Assembly: GCA_020466095.1 (NCBI GenBank)
Contig: CM035807.1
Coordinates: 20,065,985-20,129,984 of the forward strand
Direction: 5' to 3'
Length of the DNA: 64,000 bases
From: Chlorops oryzae
Lineage: Eukaryota > Arthropoda > Insecta > Diptera > Chloropidae
In this document: positions 20,797 through 32,137 of the stretch, in pieces
Position numbering within the stretch: the stretch's first letter is position 1
Layout: each line of letters starts with the position of its first letter
Made by a program: the position numbers and the translations under genes
The notes under the pieces: generated by a model
The model's input: only the letters and a program-made list of their open reading frames with translations
The model's database searches: none
Told to the model about the DNA's origin: nothing

Positions 20797-20929
20797 TAGC
20801 AGGTAGAATTTCTCTGAAAAATTGCTTGACAAGATTCAATATATCTACTATTGACAATTCTTAAGCAAGCAAAGTTATGAGGTTTTGACAAATTTGAATG
20901 TTATTAACAAAAACTTTATAGTTTTCAGT

Positions 20930-21260
20930 AGATTACGTGTATATATTTTATGCATGGATTTTGGATACTAATGCAGTCCATCGAAATATCAGAAAGCCTA
21001 AGGAGATTTTGAATTTTTTTCTTATCTCGTTTGCAGGCTCCAAAAATTTTCTTCGTTTGGAAGGGAACAACAAAATATGGCCTCAGCTTAAGCTAAAGTT
21101 TGGGATCGGATCAAGGAAGAATGACAGTTGCATCTTTATCGTTTCGAATTTGAGTCCTGAATAGTTTTGAAATTCCATAAAAACGTCCGTCAAGAATTGT
21201 GAGCTTATATTGGCCTTTGTTTTTTTCTTCATATAAAATTGTATTAAAAGTACAGTCGCT
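20930..21260 (+). repeat. Spacer block W, opposite orientation
   Basis: Reverse complement of the 16,346-16,782 type, running ATGCATGGATTTTGGATACT to CTTCATATAAAATTG. The 75-codon frame here is one of several related, repeatedly broken frames in block W. Confidence 0.7.
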
Positions 21261-21267
21261 CAGGATG

Positions 21268-21400
21268 TTCAGTCTTCCAACTGACTTCAAAAGGAGAGGA
21301 TGTACTTCTCGGATAAAAAATGAATATTTTACAAAATGGCGAAATATTTGTTCGAATTTTCAAATCACTGATTTTTCAAGGAATTAAGGCTATCAGGAAA
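21268..21400 (+). repeat. Cassette copy (A-E boxes)
   Basis: Very close to consensus in A-D. TTTCAAGGAATTAAGGCTAT precedes the E box. The flank AGTACAGTCGCTCAGGATG is shared with 31,690. Confidence 0.9.
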
Positions 21401-22659
21401 ACTAGGAGAGGGAACTTGGAATTGCATAGAAAGATTCTGGTTGCTATAATAAATTTATTTGAAATTTTTCGATTTATTTTAAAAATAGTTTCAATAATTT
21501 TTTTCTGGGCATCAAAGATTCATATTAGAGAAAATTTACTCGTTCCCTTCACATAAGTGCACGAATTTTTGTTTAATTTAACAAAAGGGCGAACTTGGGT
21601 GTAGAAATTCACAACTTAAAATTTTGAGTATATCAGGAGCTCAGAACGACAGAAAATTACTTTTGTTCTGTTTAAATTTTACTTAATATTTCTGCATTTA
21701 ATTACAGCAAAATGATCAGGCTTAAAGGTGAAAGTTTCCATAGTTATAGTGGTCTCAAAGAGGCTAGTCCGAAATGAAAATAGATTATGTCAATGTTCAA
21801 ATGTGGTATACAAAGGCCATCACCTGTGATTTCTGAAGATTATTTTGTTCTTTATGTGTATAAAATAGTCTTATTTATTTTTTACAAAAAATTATTTCAA
21901 ATGAATCAAGAGATGCCATTTATTTATTTATATCGACTGGTTGCCTCTACTAGGTGCTTTCGGAGTAATTACTTTCGGAAGGGGTTTTATGCTTTTAAAA
22001 TCCATATATCGTGACTATTTTCTCGTTTTTCCTTTTGATACCTCGAATTTTCTAGGAAATTCAAACCCCCAAAACTACCTTTCCACCTGCTTAGATTTAT
22101 ATGTATTAGACGAACTCAAAAAGTCATAGACCGAAATTTTAACAATATCATCGAAATCATTCCGTTGAATCTGTAGAAGAGCAGCAGAAGTTCTGAGTAC
22201 TCTCCAATTGTTCCCTAACTAGTCACAAATGCAGTAGTTCATAATTATCTCGATTATTATTGTTAGGTTAGATATTAAAATGAAACGAACACACTCCACA
22301 CAGTCCTAATACTTTCAAGACCTTTTTGTTGACACTCAGGGTCTAGCCGATTTCCATGGGAAAACGATTAATAGAGAAAGGATATAGAAGTAGAAGAGTA
22401 GTGCTTTTTCACCAAACTGAAGTCCTTTTCAAAACAGGAATAAATTAAATGCGTTTTGCGGGATTCGCTCTGCGCTGTATGAGCAACAAAAATGCTCACA
22501 ATGCTCAAATGAACCGACACAATGTTGCAAGAATTGCAATGCAAGCAACACAAAGTTGATGTGGTTTAAATAGATTTCCTGCGGGAACAATGAGAACCTC
22601 AAAATGAACTGTTTGAAATGTCCGCTCATGTCTTATCACCCTTGCTTTGGACCAGTGCA
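21401..22659. other. 1.25-kb stretch without recognised gene
   Basis: AT-rich and mostly unlike the other blocks. Short frames (up to 78 codons) on both strands resemble nothing known. No tandem or inverted repeat of note. Confidence 0.5.
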
Positions 22660-22795
22660 TTCAGTCATCGAATGAAACTCGGAGTGGGAGGATGCATTTC
22701 CGTTTCCTGTTGCCTTCAGATTATAACAAAATGGCGAAATTTCATGAACAACATCGAACTGATATTACTCGTTCGAGACCAGGCAATCATGAAAT
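22660..22795 (+). repeat. Diverged cassette
   Basis: TTCAGTCATCGAATGAAACT, GGGAGGATGCATTTCC, AACAAAATGGCGAAATTT and CAGGCAATCATGAAATC are present. The D box is replaced by an unrelated stretch. Confidence 0.7.
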
Positions 22796-23883
22796 CATAC
22801 AGCTATAATTTTGATAAAAAGTCTGTTGAGATACATAGTTGGGAAGTCTGTAATAGAAGGAAGAACTGCTATCAATATTTTGCATTATCAATCAATCAAT
22901 AATATTGAACATCAATGGTAACATTGAAACGCTTTTTCTTTGACAATTGTTTGTGTCGACTTTTTTTCCAGTCAATTACTTAAATAAGTGGAAATTTTAT
23001 AAAAATGTTGCCTAAGGAGCTGGGCAAATAGATTAAAATGACTAAAGATTGTCCAACATAGCTTTGAGATCAGATTTATCGAATAAATGGGATGAAAAAG
23101 TTTATTAAGCGTGGAACAGGGCAGGTTTTTGTCAAAAGAATTAAGATTCAATGAGAAGAATCAATTTTCTAAGAAGAAGTTTAAAGGGAATGTTTTTCAA
23201 CCCAATAGCATCATGTAGCCATGGTGATATCAATTTCGAAACAAGAATCTTCATCTGTGATGTTCGGACAGAATTTAGTCTATTCGTTGCCATGTACCTG
23301 CATATGAGAGCTCTCCGTGAACTTCTCTCAAAAGGACTATAGAGGTTTGGGGTTTAATTATATTGGTTGCTGTCCTTTTCGAATGAACCATGAGCATCCA
23401 AATCAAATCAATCAAATCAAAAATTTTCAAATGGGAAATCTCATAACAAGGGGCAACATGTAATCGAGTTAATTAATTCTCGACTTTCAATGGAAAAGCA
23501 GAAACGCATCCAATATTGCAATGACTTCATTAAACACGCTGAACATGATGATGATGATGCTGACGATGCCGTTCTTGCCGCTGCTGGAGATCAAAACATG
23601 AAATTAATTAAATATGCCACATTTAATATGGAAGAAATTCAATAAACACAGATTCATGCAGTCATATTGCACATGAAAGGATTTAATATGAAAGCGTACC
23701 TACTAATTAATTTCATTCAAATGTGGAACGAGAAAACAGTTCCTTTAAAATTAACTCCTTCGAGCTTCAATTGGGAATACATCAGAATAATTGCAGTAAA
23801 TTTTCATTCGTATTTATTTTTATGGCAGACATTGTGGGGAGTTTTTTTTCAATCCATTGCTTCAATAATTTTTTTACGATTGA
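22796..23883. other. 1.1-kb stretch without recognised gene
   Basis: AT-rich. Contains a short ATGATGATGATGATGC run near 23,545 and AAATCAAATCAATCAAATC near 23,400. No supported gene. Confidence 0.5.
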
Positions 23884-24020
23884 ATTCGGTCTTCGAACAA
23901 AACTAAGTGGGAAAGGATGTTCTTCGGCTCTTCGTTTCCTTGGAATTTTCACAAAATGTCAAATTGTCAATTCATAAACTGAAAGTGTCATTGCTTTGTA
24001 CTCACCAGGGGATCAGAAAA
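23884..24020 (+). repeat. Diverged cassette (GAATTC subtype)
   Basis: GAATTCGGTCTTCGAACAAA, GGGAAAGGATGTTCTTCGG, CACAAAATGTCAAATTG (C box mutated from GGCG to GTC) and GGGGATCAGAAAATA. Confidence 0.6.
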
Positions 24021-24319
24021 TACAGCGCGAATGTTTTATGTTTTATAAATACAAATAAGCTGCGTTAAATGGATCCGAGGGATCACAATTTCTTTCAAAA
24101 ATTTACTTCAATTTACTGTTTTTCTCCCCGAAAAAAAAATAACTTCAACGAAGGAAGAAATGAAGATATCATAAGGTTCAATTTATAGTTCGAAATCTTA
24201 CATCACATGCATCAAGGCTTATACAGCAGAGTGGACAACATTTATAAACCTAAATCCTTTTGTCTAGCAACATTTTTGAAAGACGTTCATACAGACACTT
24301 TCTTTGAAAATGTGAGTCC

Positions 24320-24362
24320 GTTCAGTCTTCAAATTATGCTCAGATCGAGAGGACATTCCGCC
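24320..24362 (+). repeat. Partial cassette (A-B boxes)
   Basis: TTCAGTCTTCAAATTATGCT then GATCGAGAGGACATTCCG. The rest is lost. Confidence 0.5.
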
Positions 24363-25065
24363 CGACATTCAGATCTATAAACAGGTATTTCATCGCAAAT
24401 GTAAACATGCTGCTTAAACTTTGTGTGAACACATCCTAAGAAACTTTGATTGATTTATAAAAATTGAACCCAAGTCATAAATGAAGACACGAAAATTGGA
24501 ATATATTCCATCCCGAACATAAGCCTCAAAATAAATTTCTAGGTCTTCAACATTTATTGTATTCTAAGTCACACACCAGTCACCCTAGAAACCATGAGAT
24601 TATTCGAATGAATTTTGTTGTCTTTGCGGTATCCTTTGTAGATGAATTCATGCTTCCAAACATGTTGATAAGCAGCATTGCAACACGTGCGTATAAATCT
24701 ACAGGGGAAATTTCAAAATTCTTGTGTGCTGCAGCTTCGAAAGGTTTTTTTTCCATCAAAAGCCGATTTACTTTGTGGTGTTTACTTATCAAAAGTCCAT
24801 CCAAGAAGACTACATTCACTGGCGGCTTTAGCTTTTTAAAGCTTTTATCCTATGAAGAGACCAGAAAAATGTTAAAAAGTTTTGCTGCAACAAGCAACGT
24901 GGATTCTTCTGATGTTTTACTACTTAAACTTAGTTTGGAAAAAAATAAATGCCCAAATCAAACATTGCCTTTAATTCCTTAAGACTCAAATGAAATATAA
25001 ATTAAAGTTGGCAATTCAGTTTACCCAAATACCTTTCATGGGCGTTTAATTTGAGTTTTATTGAA
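24363..25065. other. Spacer before HOR-B
   Basis: Apart from the uncertain frame at 24,580-24,849, nothing is identified. Confidence 0.4.
24580..24849 (-). other. Unrecognised minus-strand open frame with possible splice acceptor
   Basis: 89 codons run from 24,849 to a stop at 24,580. The frame begins directly after a pyrimidine-rich TTTTTCTGGTCTCTTCATAG in the minus direction, a reasonable 3' splice site, and has its first in-frame ATG further on. Residues include KKLKPPVNVVFLDGLLISKH and SPVDLYARVAMLLINMFGS. The opposite strand also has an open frame of 141 codons here, so chance overlap is a real alternative. I do not recognise either protein. No second exon was found. Confidence 0.25.
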
Positions 25066-25198
25066 TTCAGTCTTCAAACCGATTTTGGAAGGATAGGATG
25101 TACTTCTCGGTTGATTTGAATCGTAGTTTCCACGAAATGGCGAAGAAATTGTGCACATTTTCAAACCAAGAAACTTTCTGAAGAGCCGGCAAACAGGA
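25066..25198 (+). repeat. Cassette copy, HOR-B unit 1
   Basis: C box CACGAAATGGCGAAGAA. D is TTTTCAAACCAAGAAAC. It matches 8,908 and 62,893. Confidence 0.8.
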
Positions 25199-25645
25199 AT
25201 TTTGAGCAGCTGGATGCTCTTGGAAAAAAGATGGCAAGGAGAAATTCACTATGTGCTAATCGAAATGCGATTATTTGTCTTGATGTTTGTGGTTGACTAT
25301 TTTATGAATTTTAAAAAGTTAAATTTTAAATTCGATAGCCGACTTTTATCATTTCAATAACACGGGCATTAAACAAAAAAAAAATAAATCAAAATTATCC
25401 TTTTTGGATTTAATTCCACATTTTCTTCATCGATTTTTTATAGATTCTCAAATTTTGGAAACCTGAAATTTATTTTCCCTGGAAAGTCCAGATAAACCGG
25501 AACACCGAATTTCGAGAACATTGAGGTTCTTTATTTAGCCATTATTTAGAGGAAAGCATCGCTCAGAGTGGCATCATAAAAAAATGAACTCCTGTTGAGA
25601 TTCAACATTTAATATCTTATGGAATCGATTGCAAGCATCCTTTTG

Positions 25646-25770
25646 TTCAGTCTTTAATTGATATTTGGGGAAAGAGGATGTGTTGGCGCTTTTTTAACGC
25701 AGTCCAATTTTACAAAATGGCGAAATGCATTGCACCAAGCTAACATCCAAAAACTTTTTCATTACCAGAC
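25646..25770 (+). repeat. Cassette copy, HOR-B unit 2
   Basis: C box intact (TACAAAATGGCGAAATG). Relative to unit 2 of HOR-A it shows several 1-bp indels in GTGTTGGCGC and TTAACGC. Confidence 0.75.
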
Positions 25771-25816
25771 ATGCAGCAAAAAAAGTCAACAACAGAAATT
25801 TCCTCCAGCCAGAACT

Positions 25817-25950
25817 TTCAGTCGTCAAAAGATTTCGGTAGGAAAGGATGTGCTTCTCGGTTGAAAGATGCAATAGTTTTACAAAATGGCGAAAAGTTTG
25901 TTCACATTTTCAGACTATTGAACTCCAAGAGGAACGGGAAATCAGAAAAA
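25817..25950 (+). repeat. Cassette copy, HOR-B unit 3
   Basis: A box TTCAGTCGTC. C box intact. E side CGGGAAATCAGAAAAATTAG. Confidence 0.85.
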
Positions 25951-26402
25951 TTAGGAGAATGCATTTTCCTTAAGAAAATGCATAGCCAGATACGAGTTAC
26001 TATTGAATATTGTTCAGTTAATCAAAGGCGCGAGATTACGCATTTTTTCCTCGAAGAATCGTTTTCAGAGGGTGTGTTAAATTTTTAGTCTTTTTATTTA
26101 AAGAATATTTTTATCACCAAACTCACAATGGCTTAATATTTAAAAATATTAATATAAAAATATTCAGAACCTACTTTCAGTTGAATACTTGCTCAGCAAT
26201 GGATACGAAAGGTAAAAATTTTTTTTTAAAGAAAAATATTCTACACTCGAAAGAAACTCCAATTTCATAAATGAAAGTTTAAATTCGGATTCTGGACTCA
26301 AGCATGCAAGAAAAATTCTGGGTTCATTCGATTTTCCATATATGGATATATATATACGGGTATTCAAATCAGGTTTCATTGATAGTACAGTCAGCCCGAA
26401 CT

Positions 26403-26537
26403 TTCAGTCTTTTAAGACACTTTATGAGGAGAGGATGTTTTCTCGGTCGAATGTTGCAAACATTTTTCCAAAATGGCGAAACATTTTGTGCACAAATTCA
26501 AATTCACTAAACTTTCCAAAGATCGGGCAATCAGAAA
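26403..26537 (+). repeat. Cassette copy, HOR-B unit 4
   Basis: C box CCAAAATGGCGAAACA. One base longer at TTTTGTGC than the HOR-A counterpart. Confidence 0.85.
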
Positions 26538-26844
26538 TATGAGCAACGGCATTTGAATGATAAGAGCTTTGAAAGGATGGAAAGGTTTAAAGTCTTAACA
26601 AGAAGCACTAAAATACGCAGTTATGAAAGCTTCAATAATAATAAATAAATTTCTAATTACAATTCCAACAAAAGGTTTCGGAAACCCAATTATGCCTCTG
26701 CACAGGATTAAAATTCGATTAGTTTTAAGTTAAAATAAAGGTCAAAACAGGGTAACTTAAAATTGAATATTTTAACAAGGAATTGATAATTTATCTGTTC
26801 AGCAAGTAATTAAATTTTATTTGAATTGAGGATTGTAGATTCGT
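26538..26844. repeat. HOR spacer 4-5
   Basis: Spacer without gene. Inverted counterpart at 61,120-61,425. It ends the uninterrupted version of the HOR-A insertion site. Confidence 0.7.
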
Positions 26845-26985
26845 TACTGAATTCACTCGTATAACGAAGCTTGAAGGGAAGGGATTTACTTCTGCTCTTC
26901 ATCGCTCGAGTATTTTCACAAAATGGCGAATTTCAATGCAAAAATTGAAACTGTCATGGCTTCGCAAGTATCAGGCACTCAAGGC
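26845..26985 (+). repeat. Cassette copy, HOR-B unit 5 (GAATTCAC subtype)
   Basis: GAATTCACTCGTATAACGAA replaces the A box. B is GGGAAGGGATTTACTTCTGC. C is CACAAAATGGCGAATTTC. E is GGCACTCAAGGCAAA. Counterparts: 12,905 (partial) and 61,119 (-). Confidence 0.75.
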
Positions 26986-27299
26986 AAATAGCAGCGAAAA
27001 CATCCTGCCATTATTCAAAAGACCAACAGAATTTCTCAATGCAGAAGCAGTATTCAAAAAATTTCGTGAAAAAACATAAATATTCATGAATTTTTTAAAG
27101 GAAAGTTCATATCTATCAATTACGCCGATGTGATTCGAAGCCACTTATTTATGGTCGTTGTATCCAAATAAGCCATAGGGGATTGCATGTTTTCATTATA
27201 CATACACCTATGTGTATTATTTTAAAATAAATTTGAAAGTTCTGCATGAACTTAATTCTGTCCACTTCCATCGAAATGTTTTACTTAAAAATGACTGCA

Positions 27300-27436
27300 T
27301 TCAGTCTTCGCACAGACTTCAAAGGGAGAGGAGGTACTTCTCGTTCGAGCCATGCAATATTTTTCAGAAGGGCGAAACATTTGTTCACAGTTTCAAACCA
27401 TTGAACTCCAAGAGGAACGGGAAATCAGAAAAATTA
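27300..27436 (+). repeat. Cassette copy, HOR-B unit 6, recombinant-looking
   Basis: The 5' half matches 13,234 (GAGCCATGCAATATTTTTC). From the D box on (CCATTGAACTCCAAGAGG) it instead matches unit 3 (9,659 and 25,817). C box is CAGAAGGGCGAAAC. The switch lies inside the cassette. Confidence 0.8.
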
Positions 27437-27934
27437 GGAGATATACTTTTTCTAAAAATTCATGACAAAATGCTATTGAAATCAAAGAAATTAAAGTTAC
27501 TTATAAAATTGTATGCAACCGGATTAGTGTTTATTTTATTATGTTGTTTAGGAAGGGAAGGCTATTTCATTTTTAAAAGCTCCAAAAGCCTCCAGATGGT
27601 TTGGGCAGCATTTATCCTTATAATCAGAATTTCGCCTTAATTATTCGAATTTAAAAACAAAGGCGATTGTGAAAGAGTTACACCTTTTTGCCTTGGCTTA
27701 CATTAGATGTCATTTGGCAGAGAAATCTTTTCCATAACGTTTCCCTTCTTCAATGTTCCAAAATATTACGAGTACTTGGGATTGAAATCCTTATTTAGGC
27801 TAAAAGAGGACCAATATTCTAGAGGATCTACATTATTCAAGCGAAAAAGTGGCGCAAAAATTACATTAGTCACTCTGAACACGATTTAAAGGACTCAAAG
27901 TAATCAACAACAGATCCACGGAAAGAATTGTCTG
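27437..27934. other. HOR-B specific segment without gene
   Basis: Replaces the spacer that HOR-A and HOR-C have after unit 6. Frames of up to 60 codons have no recognisable content. Confidence 0.5.
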
Positions 27935-28640
27935 AAAATATCAAAAGCTCATTAATGCAGCCAATGCATGTTTTTATTCAAGAACAGCGAGGATTCATAT
28001 GCGCGTGTTGCACTCAAATGAATCTATACAGAAATCAAATTCGAATTTAATAAATTTACTTTATAACTGCAGTTACTTTTTAGTTTTCTAGCAACTGAAA
28101 ATATGAATATATGAAAAAATATTTTGGATTTTATACAGATCTTTTTCTGCTGATCTTGCTGTACAAATTCCGAAATCATTATTTCAATATTCGGGATTAA
28201 TATGTCTCATAAGGTTAAATCCTTTCTCCAACCCCTTGGTTTAGTCAACATTTGATGCAACTCAGACGGAAGTATTGGAGTCTTTATAAATCACTCATGT
28301 TTATAAAAAAATGTTTCAGCAAAATTTTTATTTAATTCCGCAACATGTTGACTTTGGAAGGGGAGTATAGCTGCATGTATTTCTGAAGACCTGGCTTTCT
28401 AATATTTTTGAGGTTCAAATAGTGCAAATAAATTCGTCTTTTGGTCAAAATCTTTGAAAAAAAATCATCCGAAATACGTTCTCCTAACTCTGAAATCCAT
28501 TTGAAGACTGAATTCATTCGAATTCTTATAGAATTATCGTGAAAAAAGTGCTTTAAATTAAAAACTAAAAATATAATAAACATTCAATGTTATGATATAC
28601 AAACATATGTTCATATATGAATGTGTATATCGATCTTAGT
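27935..28640 (+). repeat. 0.7-kb block, HOR-B copy
   Basis: Counterpart of 14,181-14,900 with GCATGTTTTTATTCAAGAA, CAACATGTTGACTTTGGAAG and TATATCGATCTTAG in order. Confidence 0.85.
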
Positions 28641-28709
28641 TTAAACGCAAAAAAAAATTACTTTTCTAATATTAAATTTCTCTGGATATGGAGAAATGAG
28701 CTGTTCGTT

Positions 28710-28838
28710 TTCTGAAAGCCTCGTTTTTGAAAGGTTCAATGGTTTGAAAACCTGAACAAATATTTCGCCATTTTGTAAAATTAATCTTTTTCACCCGAGA
28801 AGTACATCCCTCCTTCTGAATCAGTTTGAAGACTAAAC
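28710..28838 (-). repeat. Cassette copy, reverse, fusion of two HOR-A cassettes
   Basis: Its left flank matches that of 14,970 and its right flank matches that of 15,889. One cassette here takes the place of two cassettes plus about 0.8 kb in HOR-A, as expected from recombination between cassettes. Confidence 0.75.
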
Positions 28839-29021
28839 AACCCGATTGACAATATTTTGCAATTTATAATAAATGAAGGTAATTTTGCTTTTGAAAATTA
28901 GCTTTTTTAAAAATAATAACAAAGTTTACATAAAACAAAAATCTTGCACTTTGCATATAAATAGAAAAATCTTGAAATATTCGGAGTGATTTTATGGCTT
29001 TTTCGAAGGATGTAGCTGTCC

Positions 29022-29164
29022 CTAGTTTTCCTGTTAGCCTTTTTCCTTTGAAACAATTCAGTGGTTTGAAAACCTGAATAAATTATTTCGCCATTTTGTA
29101 AAATATTAATTTTTTATCCGAGAAGTGCATCCTCTCCTTTTGAATTCAGTTTAAAGACCTGAAC
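29022..29164 (-). repeat. Cassette copy, reverse
   Basis: All boxes in reverse. C box ATTTCGCCATTTTGTAAAAT. Several extra bases (AATTATTTCG, AACAATTCAG) compared with 16,210. Confidence 0.85.
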
Positions 29165-29169
29165 ATCCT

Positions 29170-29576
29170 GAGCGACTACTTTTTTTAAATTTTTTATGAA
29201 GGAAAAAAAAGGTCAATACAGGGCTACAATTGTTGTCGGAGGTTTTAATTGGAAAATTTTAAGCTATTGAGGAATCAAATCACAAAACGATAAAGATGCA
29301 ACCGTCCTTAATCCGATCCTACTTAAGCTTTAAATTGAGGCCATATTTTGTTGTTCCCCTCCAAACGAAGTAAATTATTTTAGAGCCTTTTTTTCGATGG
29401 CGGCATTAGTATACCAAAATCCATGCATTAAAATATATACACGTAAATCTACTGAATACTTTTAAGTCTTTGTTAATAACATTCAAATTTGTCAAAACCT
29501 CATAACTTTGCTTGCTTAAGAATTGTCAATAGTTATTGAACCTCGTCATGCAATTTTTCAGAGAAATTCTTCCTGC
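29170..29576 (-). repeat. Spacer block W, copy 3
   Basis: Same block as 16,346-16,782 and 33,191-33,470, with frequent 1-2-bp insertions. The end (29,470-29,576) equals 33,420-33,509 and, inverted, 20,797-20,929. Confidence 0.7.
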
Positions 29577-29716
29577 TAATTTTCTTGATTTTCCCAGTTC
29601 CTCATGAAACTTCACTGGTTTGAAATTGTGAACAAATATTTCGACATTTTGTAAAATATTCTTTTTGCATCCGAGAAGTACATCCTCTCCTTCTGAAATC
29701 TGTGCGAACACTGAAT
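29577..29716 (-). repeat. Cassette copy, reverse, next to an insertion
   Basis: C box is TTTCGACATTTTGTAAAAT (GCCAT mutated to GACAT). A side GTGCGAACACTGAATGCAAT. The element at 29,729 starts 12 bp beyond its edge. Confidence 0.85.
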
Positions 29717-29728
29717 GCAATTTAAAAC

Positions 29729-30585
29729 AAGTAAGGGTGTTATAGTCAGGTGAGCCTGACAATAGAATACCCGACACAGACACACATCCTCAAATAATTT
29801 CTAATATCAAGAGGTGTTTAAGGCCATTAGGGACCCCATATTCCGACTTTTGTTAAATTTCTTTATGAAAACCACCCTTTTGCCACGCCCACTTTTCCAA
29901 CTTTTCGGAATTCTAATCGGAGGCTTAAATATACGCGCAAATTTTAAGTTTCATATAAATATTTGGAAAAAGTCCGATTTTGAGGCAGTTTTGAGATTTT
30001 TCTGACCGACCCTAGTACTGGAGGTACCCTTAATAATGGACCGATCCAGGAAAGTTTTTGAGAGGATGTTTATGGCAACAAAGGCAGCAATATTGCCGAA
30101 TTTCGTTCAAGTCCCGTTTGAATTACTGTGTAGGAAACAATTTTCGAAAAACCCCCTTCTGCCACGCCCACTTATAAAATTTTTGGAAATTATATTACTG
30201 GCCTTGAAATATGTTCAAATATCAAATTTCATCAAAATATCTTGAAAAACTTTGGTTTTAGCGCAGTTTTTGTGATTTTCGTAACAGACCCTAGTGCTGG
30301 AGGTACCCCTAAAATGGTCCGATCGGATCCATTCTCGAACTTGTTCTTACTCATGTCCCCGTGAGCACGCATACCAAATTTCGTAAAGATAGCTCAACTC
30401 CTTCGATAAGAAAACTGTATACAAACAGACGGACAGACAGACGGACATGGCTAAATCGAATGTCCTAGTGACGCTGATCATTTCTATATATATTTTGTAT
30501 GGTCTATCTCCACTGGTTCTGGGTGTTACACACAACCACACAAACGCAATATACCCTCGACACAGAGTGTGTCGGGTATAATAAC
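29729..30585 (+). mobile_element. Fly dispersed repeat, mini-me/INE-like, copy 1
   Basis: Begins AAGTAAGGGTGTTATAGTC and ends in GTGTGTCGGGTATAATAAC. Sub-terminal motifs CCCGACACAGA near the start and CGACACAGAGTGTGTCGGG at the end are partly self-complementary. At about 30,426-30,452 is the (GTCY)n-type tract (CGGACAGACAGACGG), followed by GTGACGCTGATCATTTCTAT and a TA tract. The empty site is seen at 20,645-20,662 and 52,838-52,855 in reverse complement (TTTAAA then ACGATTGAACTTTC). The insertion therefore added at most 2-3 duplicated bases, as in Helitron-related INE-1 elements. Two similar halves carry CCACGCCCACTT. No open frame. Confidence 0.8.
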
Positions 30586-30896
30586 ACGATTGAACTTTCG
30601 CGGATAGATTCGATGGTTCTTAATTGTTTTTTGTTCAATGGGTGAAAAATGATGATCGCTGGTGTTCTTTGTGCATAAAAAGAGACATAATTCGTTACGC
30701 TTTATATGAGCGGATGAAGTCTGTTCTTTTTTGGTAAAAATTCTTTAAATAGTGCCCCTTGAATAGTGTCTATGAATAAACCTGACACAGGATAAATTTT
30801 AAGTGTTGTTGGCTCCTTAATTTTTTCATATTCTCTTCAAAGCAAAAAAGTTTCGGAAAATCAAGATTGAAGCCAAATCTCGCCTCTTTAAGATAT
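30586..30896. repeat. Mixed spacer
   Basis: Starts with the flank that resumes after the insertion (GATTGAACTTTCGCGGATAG), then AAAGTTTCGGAAAATC and AAATCTCGCCTC, a reverse GGCGAGA cassette remnant also seen near 17,345 and 51,655. No gene. Confidence 0.55.
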
Positions 30897-31690
30897 TCAT
30901 TAAAATCTGTGTGTCGAACTTCTTCTGCATCTTTTATATCCTACGTATATTCAATACCAACAATTTTTCTCAAGACACCAAGACAATATTCCGTACGGTT
31001 AACGAGATACAGCAATGTCAAAAGTGGTAAAATTCAAATTTGAGTAAGAAGATGTGATGTACAAGGATGCCGTTTTCTTAGTAGCAGCCAATTTGAAGAA
31101 GAATATATTTTAAAATATGGCGGATATGTAATGCCACAGCCTACTATTTATATCACTAGCTTACAGTCATTTTTCGTTCAGGAAATCTCAATGCACTTAT
31201 CCCATAGACTTTGGCCATCTAAACAGTATGAAAATATTTTAAAAATTATTCATGGAAGCGTTTTTTTTTTATATTAATTAAAAAAAGAGATTTAAAGATC
31301 GGCTAAGAATCTAAGATTCTGTACACCTATAAACCTTAAAAAAATATATTTGTGGTGAAAATACAATCATGATAGAACATGTTTCCTGTTTTATGGCTTT
31401 GATATTGTAAAATTTTTTTCTTGGCATTTACACGTTAATCCACTAGTAACAAGTTTATTTAAAGCAAACAGAATCTTGCACTTTTGAAGACAAAAAAATG
31501 TGCAAACGTTGTGTGAAATTATGACGTTTTCAAGACAAATGTAGCTATCTTCTAGGTTTCCTGATAGCCTTCTACCTTGAAAAATCAGTGGTTTGAAACT
31601 TCAAACAAAAATTTCGCCATTTTGTAAAATATTAATTTTTCATCCGAGTAGTACATCCTCTCCTTCTGAATTCAGTTTGAAGACTGAACA
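30897..31690. repeat. Inverted duplication, left arm
   Basis: Reverse complement of 52,862-53,636 over about 0.78 kb, starting TAAAATCTGTGTGTCGAACT and including the cassette at 31,553. The other arm continues into a Penelope-like fragment, which this arm lacks. Confidence 0.85.
31553..31690 (-). repeat. Cassette copy, reverse
   Basis: All boxes near consensus. B side CCGAGTAGTACATCCTCTCC. Pairs with 52,856 across the inverted duplication. Confidence 0.88.
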
Positions 31691-32137
31691 TCCTGAGCGA
31701 CTACTTTTAATACAATTTTTTATGAAGAAAAAAGGTCAATACAGGCTCACAATTGTTGTCGGAGGTTTTTATGGCAATTTTAAGCTATTGAGGACTCAAA
31801 TCACAAACAGTAAAGATGCAACTGTCATACACTTTGTTTGATCCGATCCTAAACTTTAGCTTAAATTGAGACCATATTTGGTTGTTCCCTTTCGAACGAA
31901 GCAAAATATTTTGAGCCTTCAAACGAGATAAGAAAAAATTCAAAATCTCCTTAGGCTTTCTGATGCACTACAATTAGTATCCAAAGTCCATGTATAAAAT
32001 AATTAAAAGTAATCCAGTCAAGTCTTTTATAATAAAATAGTTAATCACTGATCAGTTTCCGTACAATTTGATAGCTTTGATTTCTTAACTGTTTTCAATA
32101 TCATTTTGTCATGACATTCAAGAGAAAGTCTATCTCT
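31691..32137 (-). repeat. Spacer block W, copy 4
   Basis: Best match to 16,346-16,782, same orientation. It ends CATTTTGTCATGACATTCAA before the next cassette in both places. Confidence 0.75.

Larger units (their letters stand above)
25050..28850 (+). repeat. Higher-order repeat HOR-B
   Basis: Same cassette order as HOR-A (25,066, 25,646, 25,817, 26,403, 26,845, 27,300, then the block at 27,935 and a reverse cassette at 28,710). It lacks the 2.2-kb insertion of HOR-A and has other DNA at 27,437-27,930. Many single-base indels separate B from A. Confidence 0.8.
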
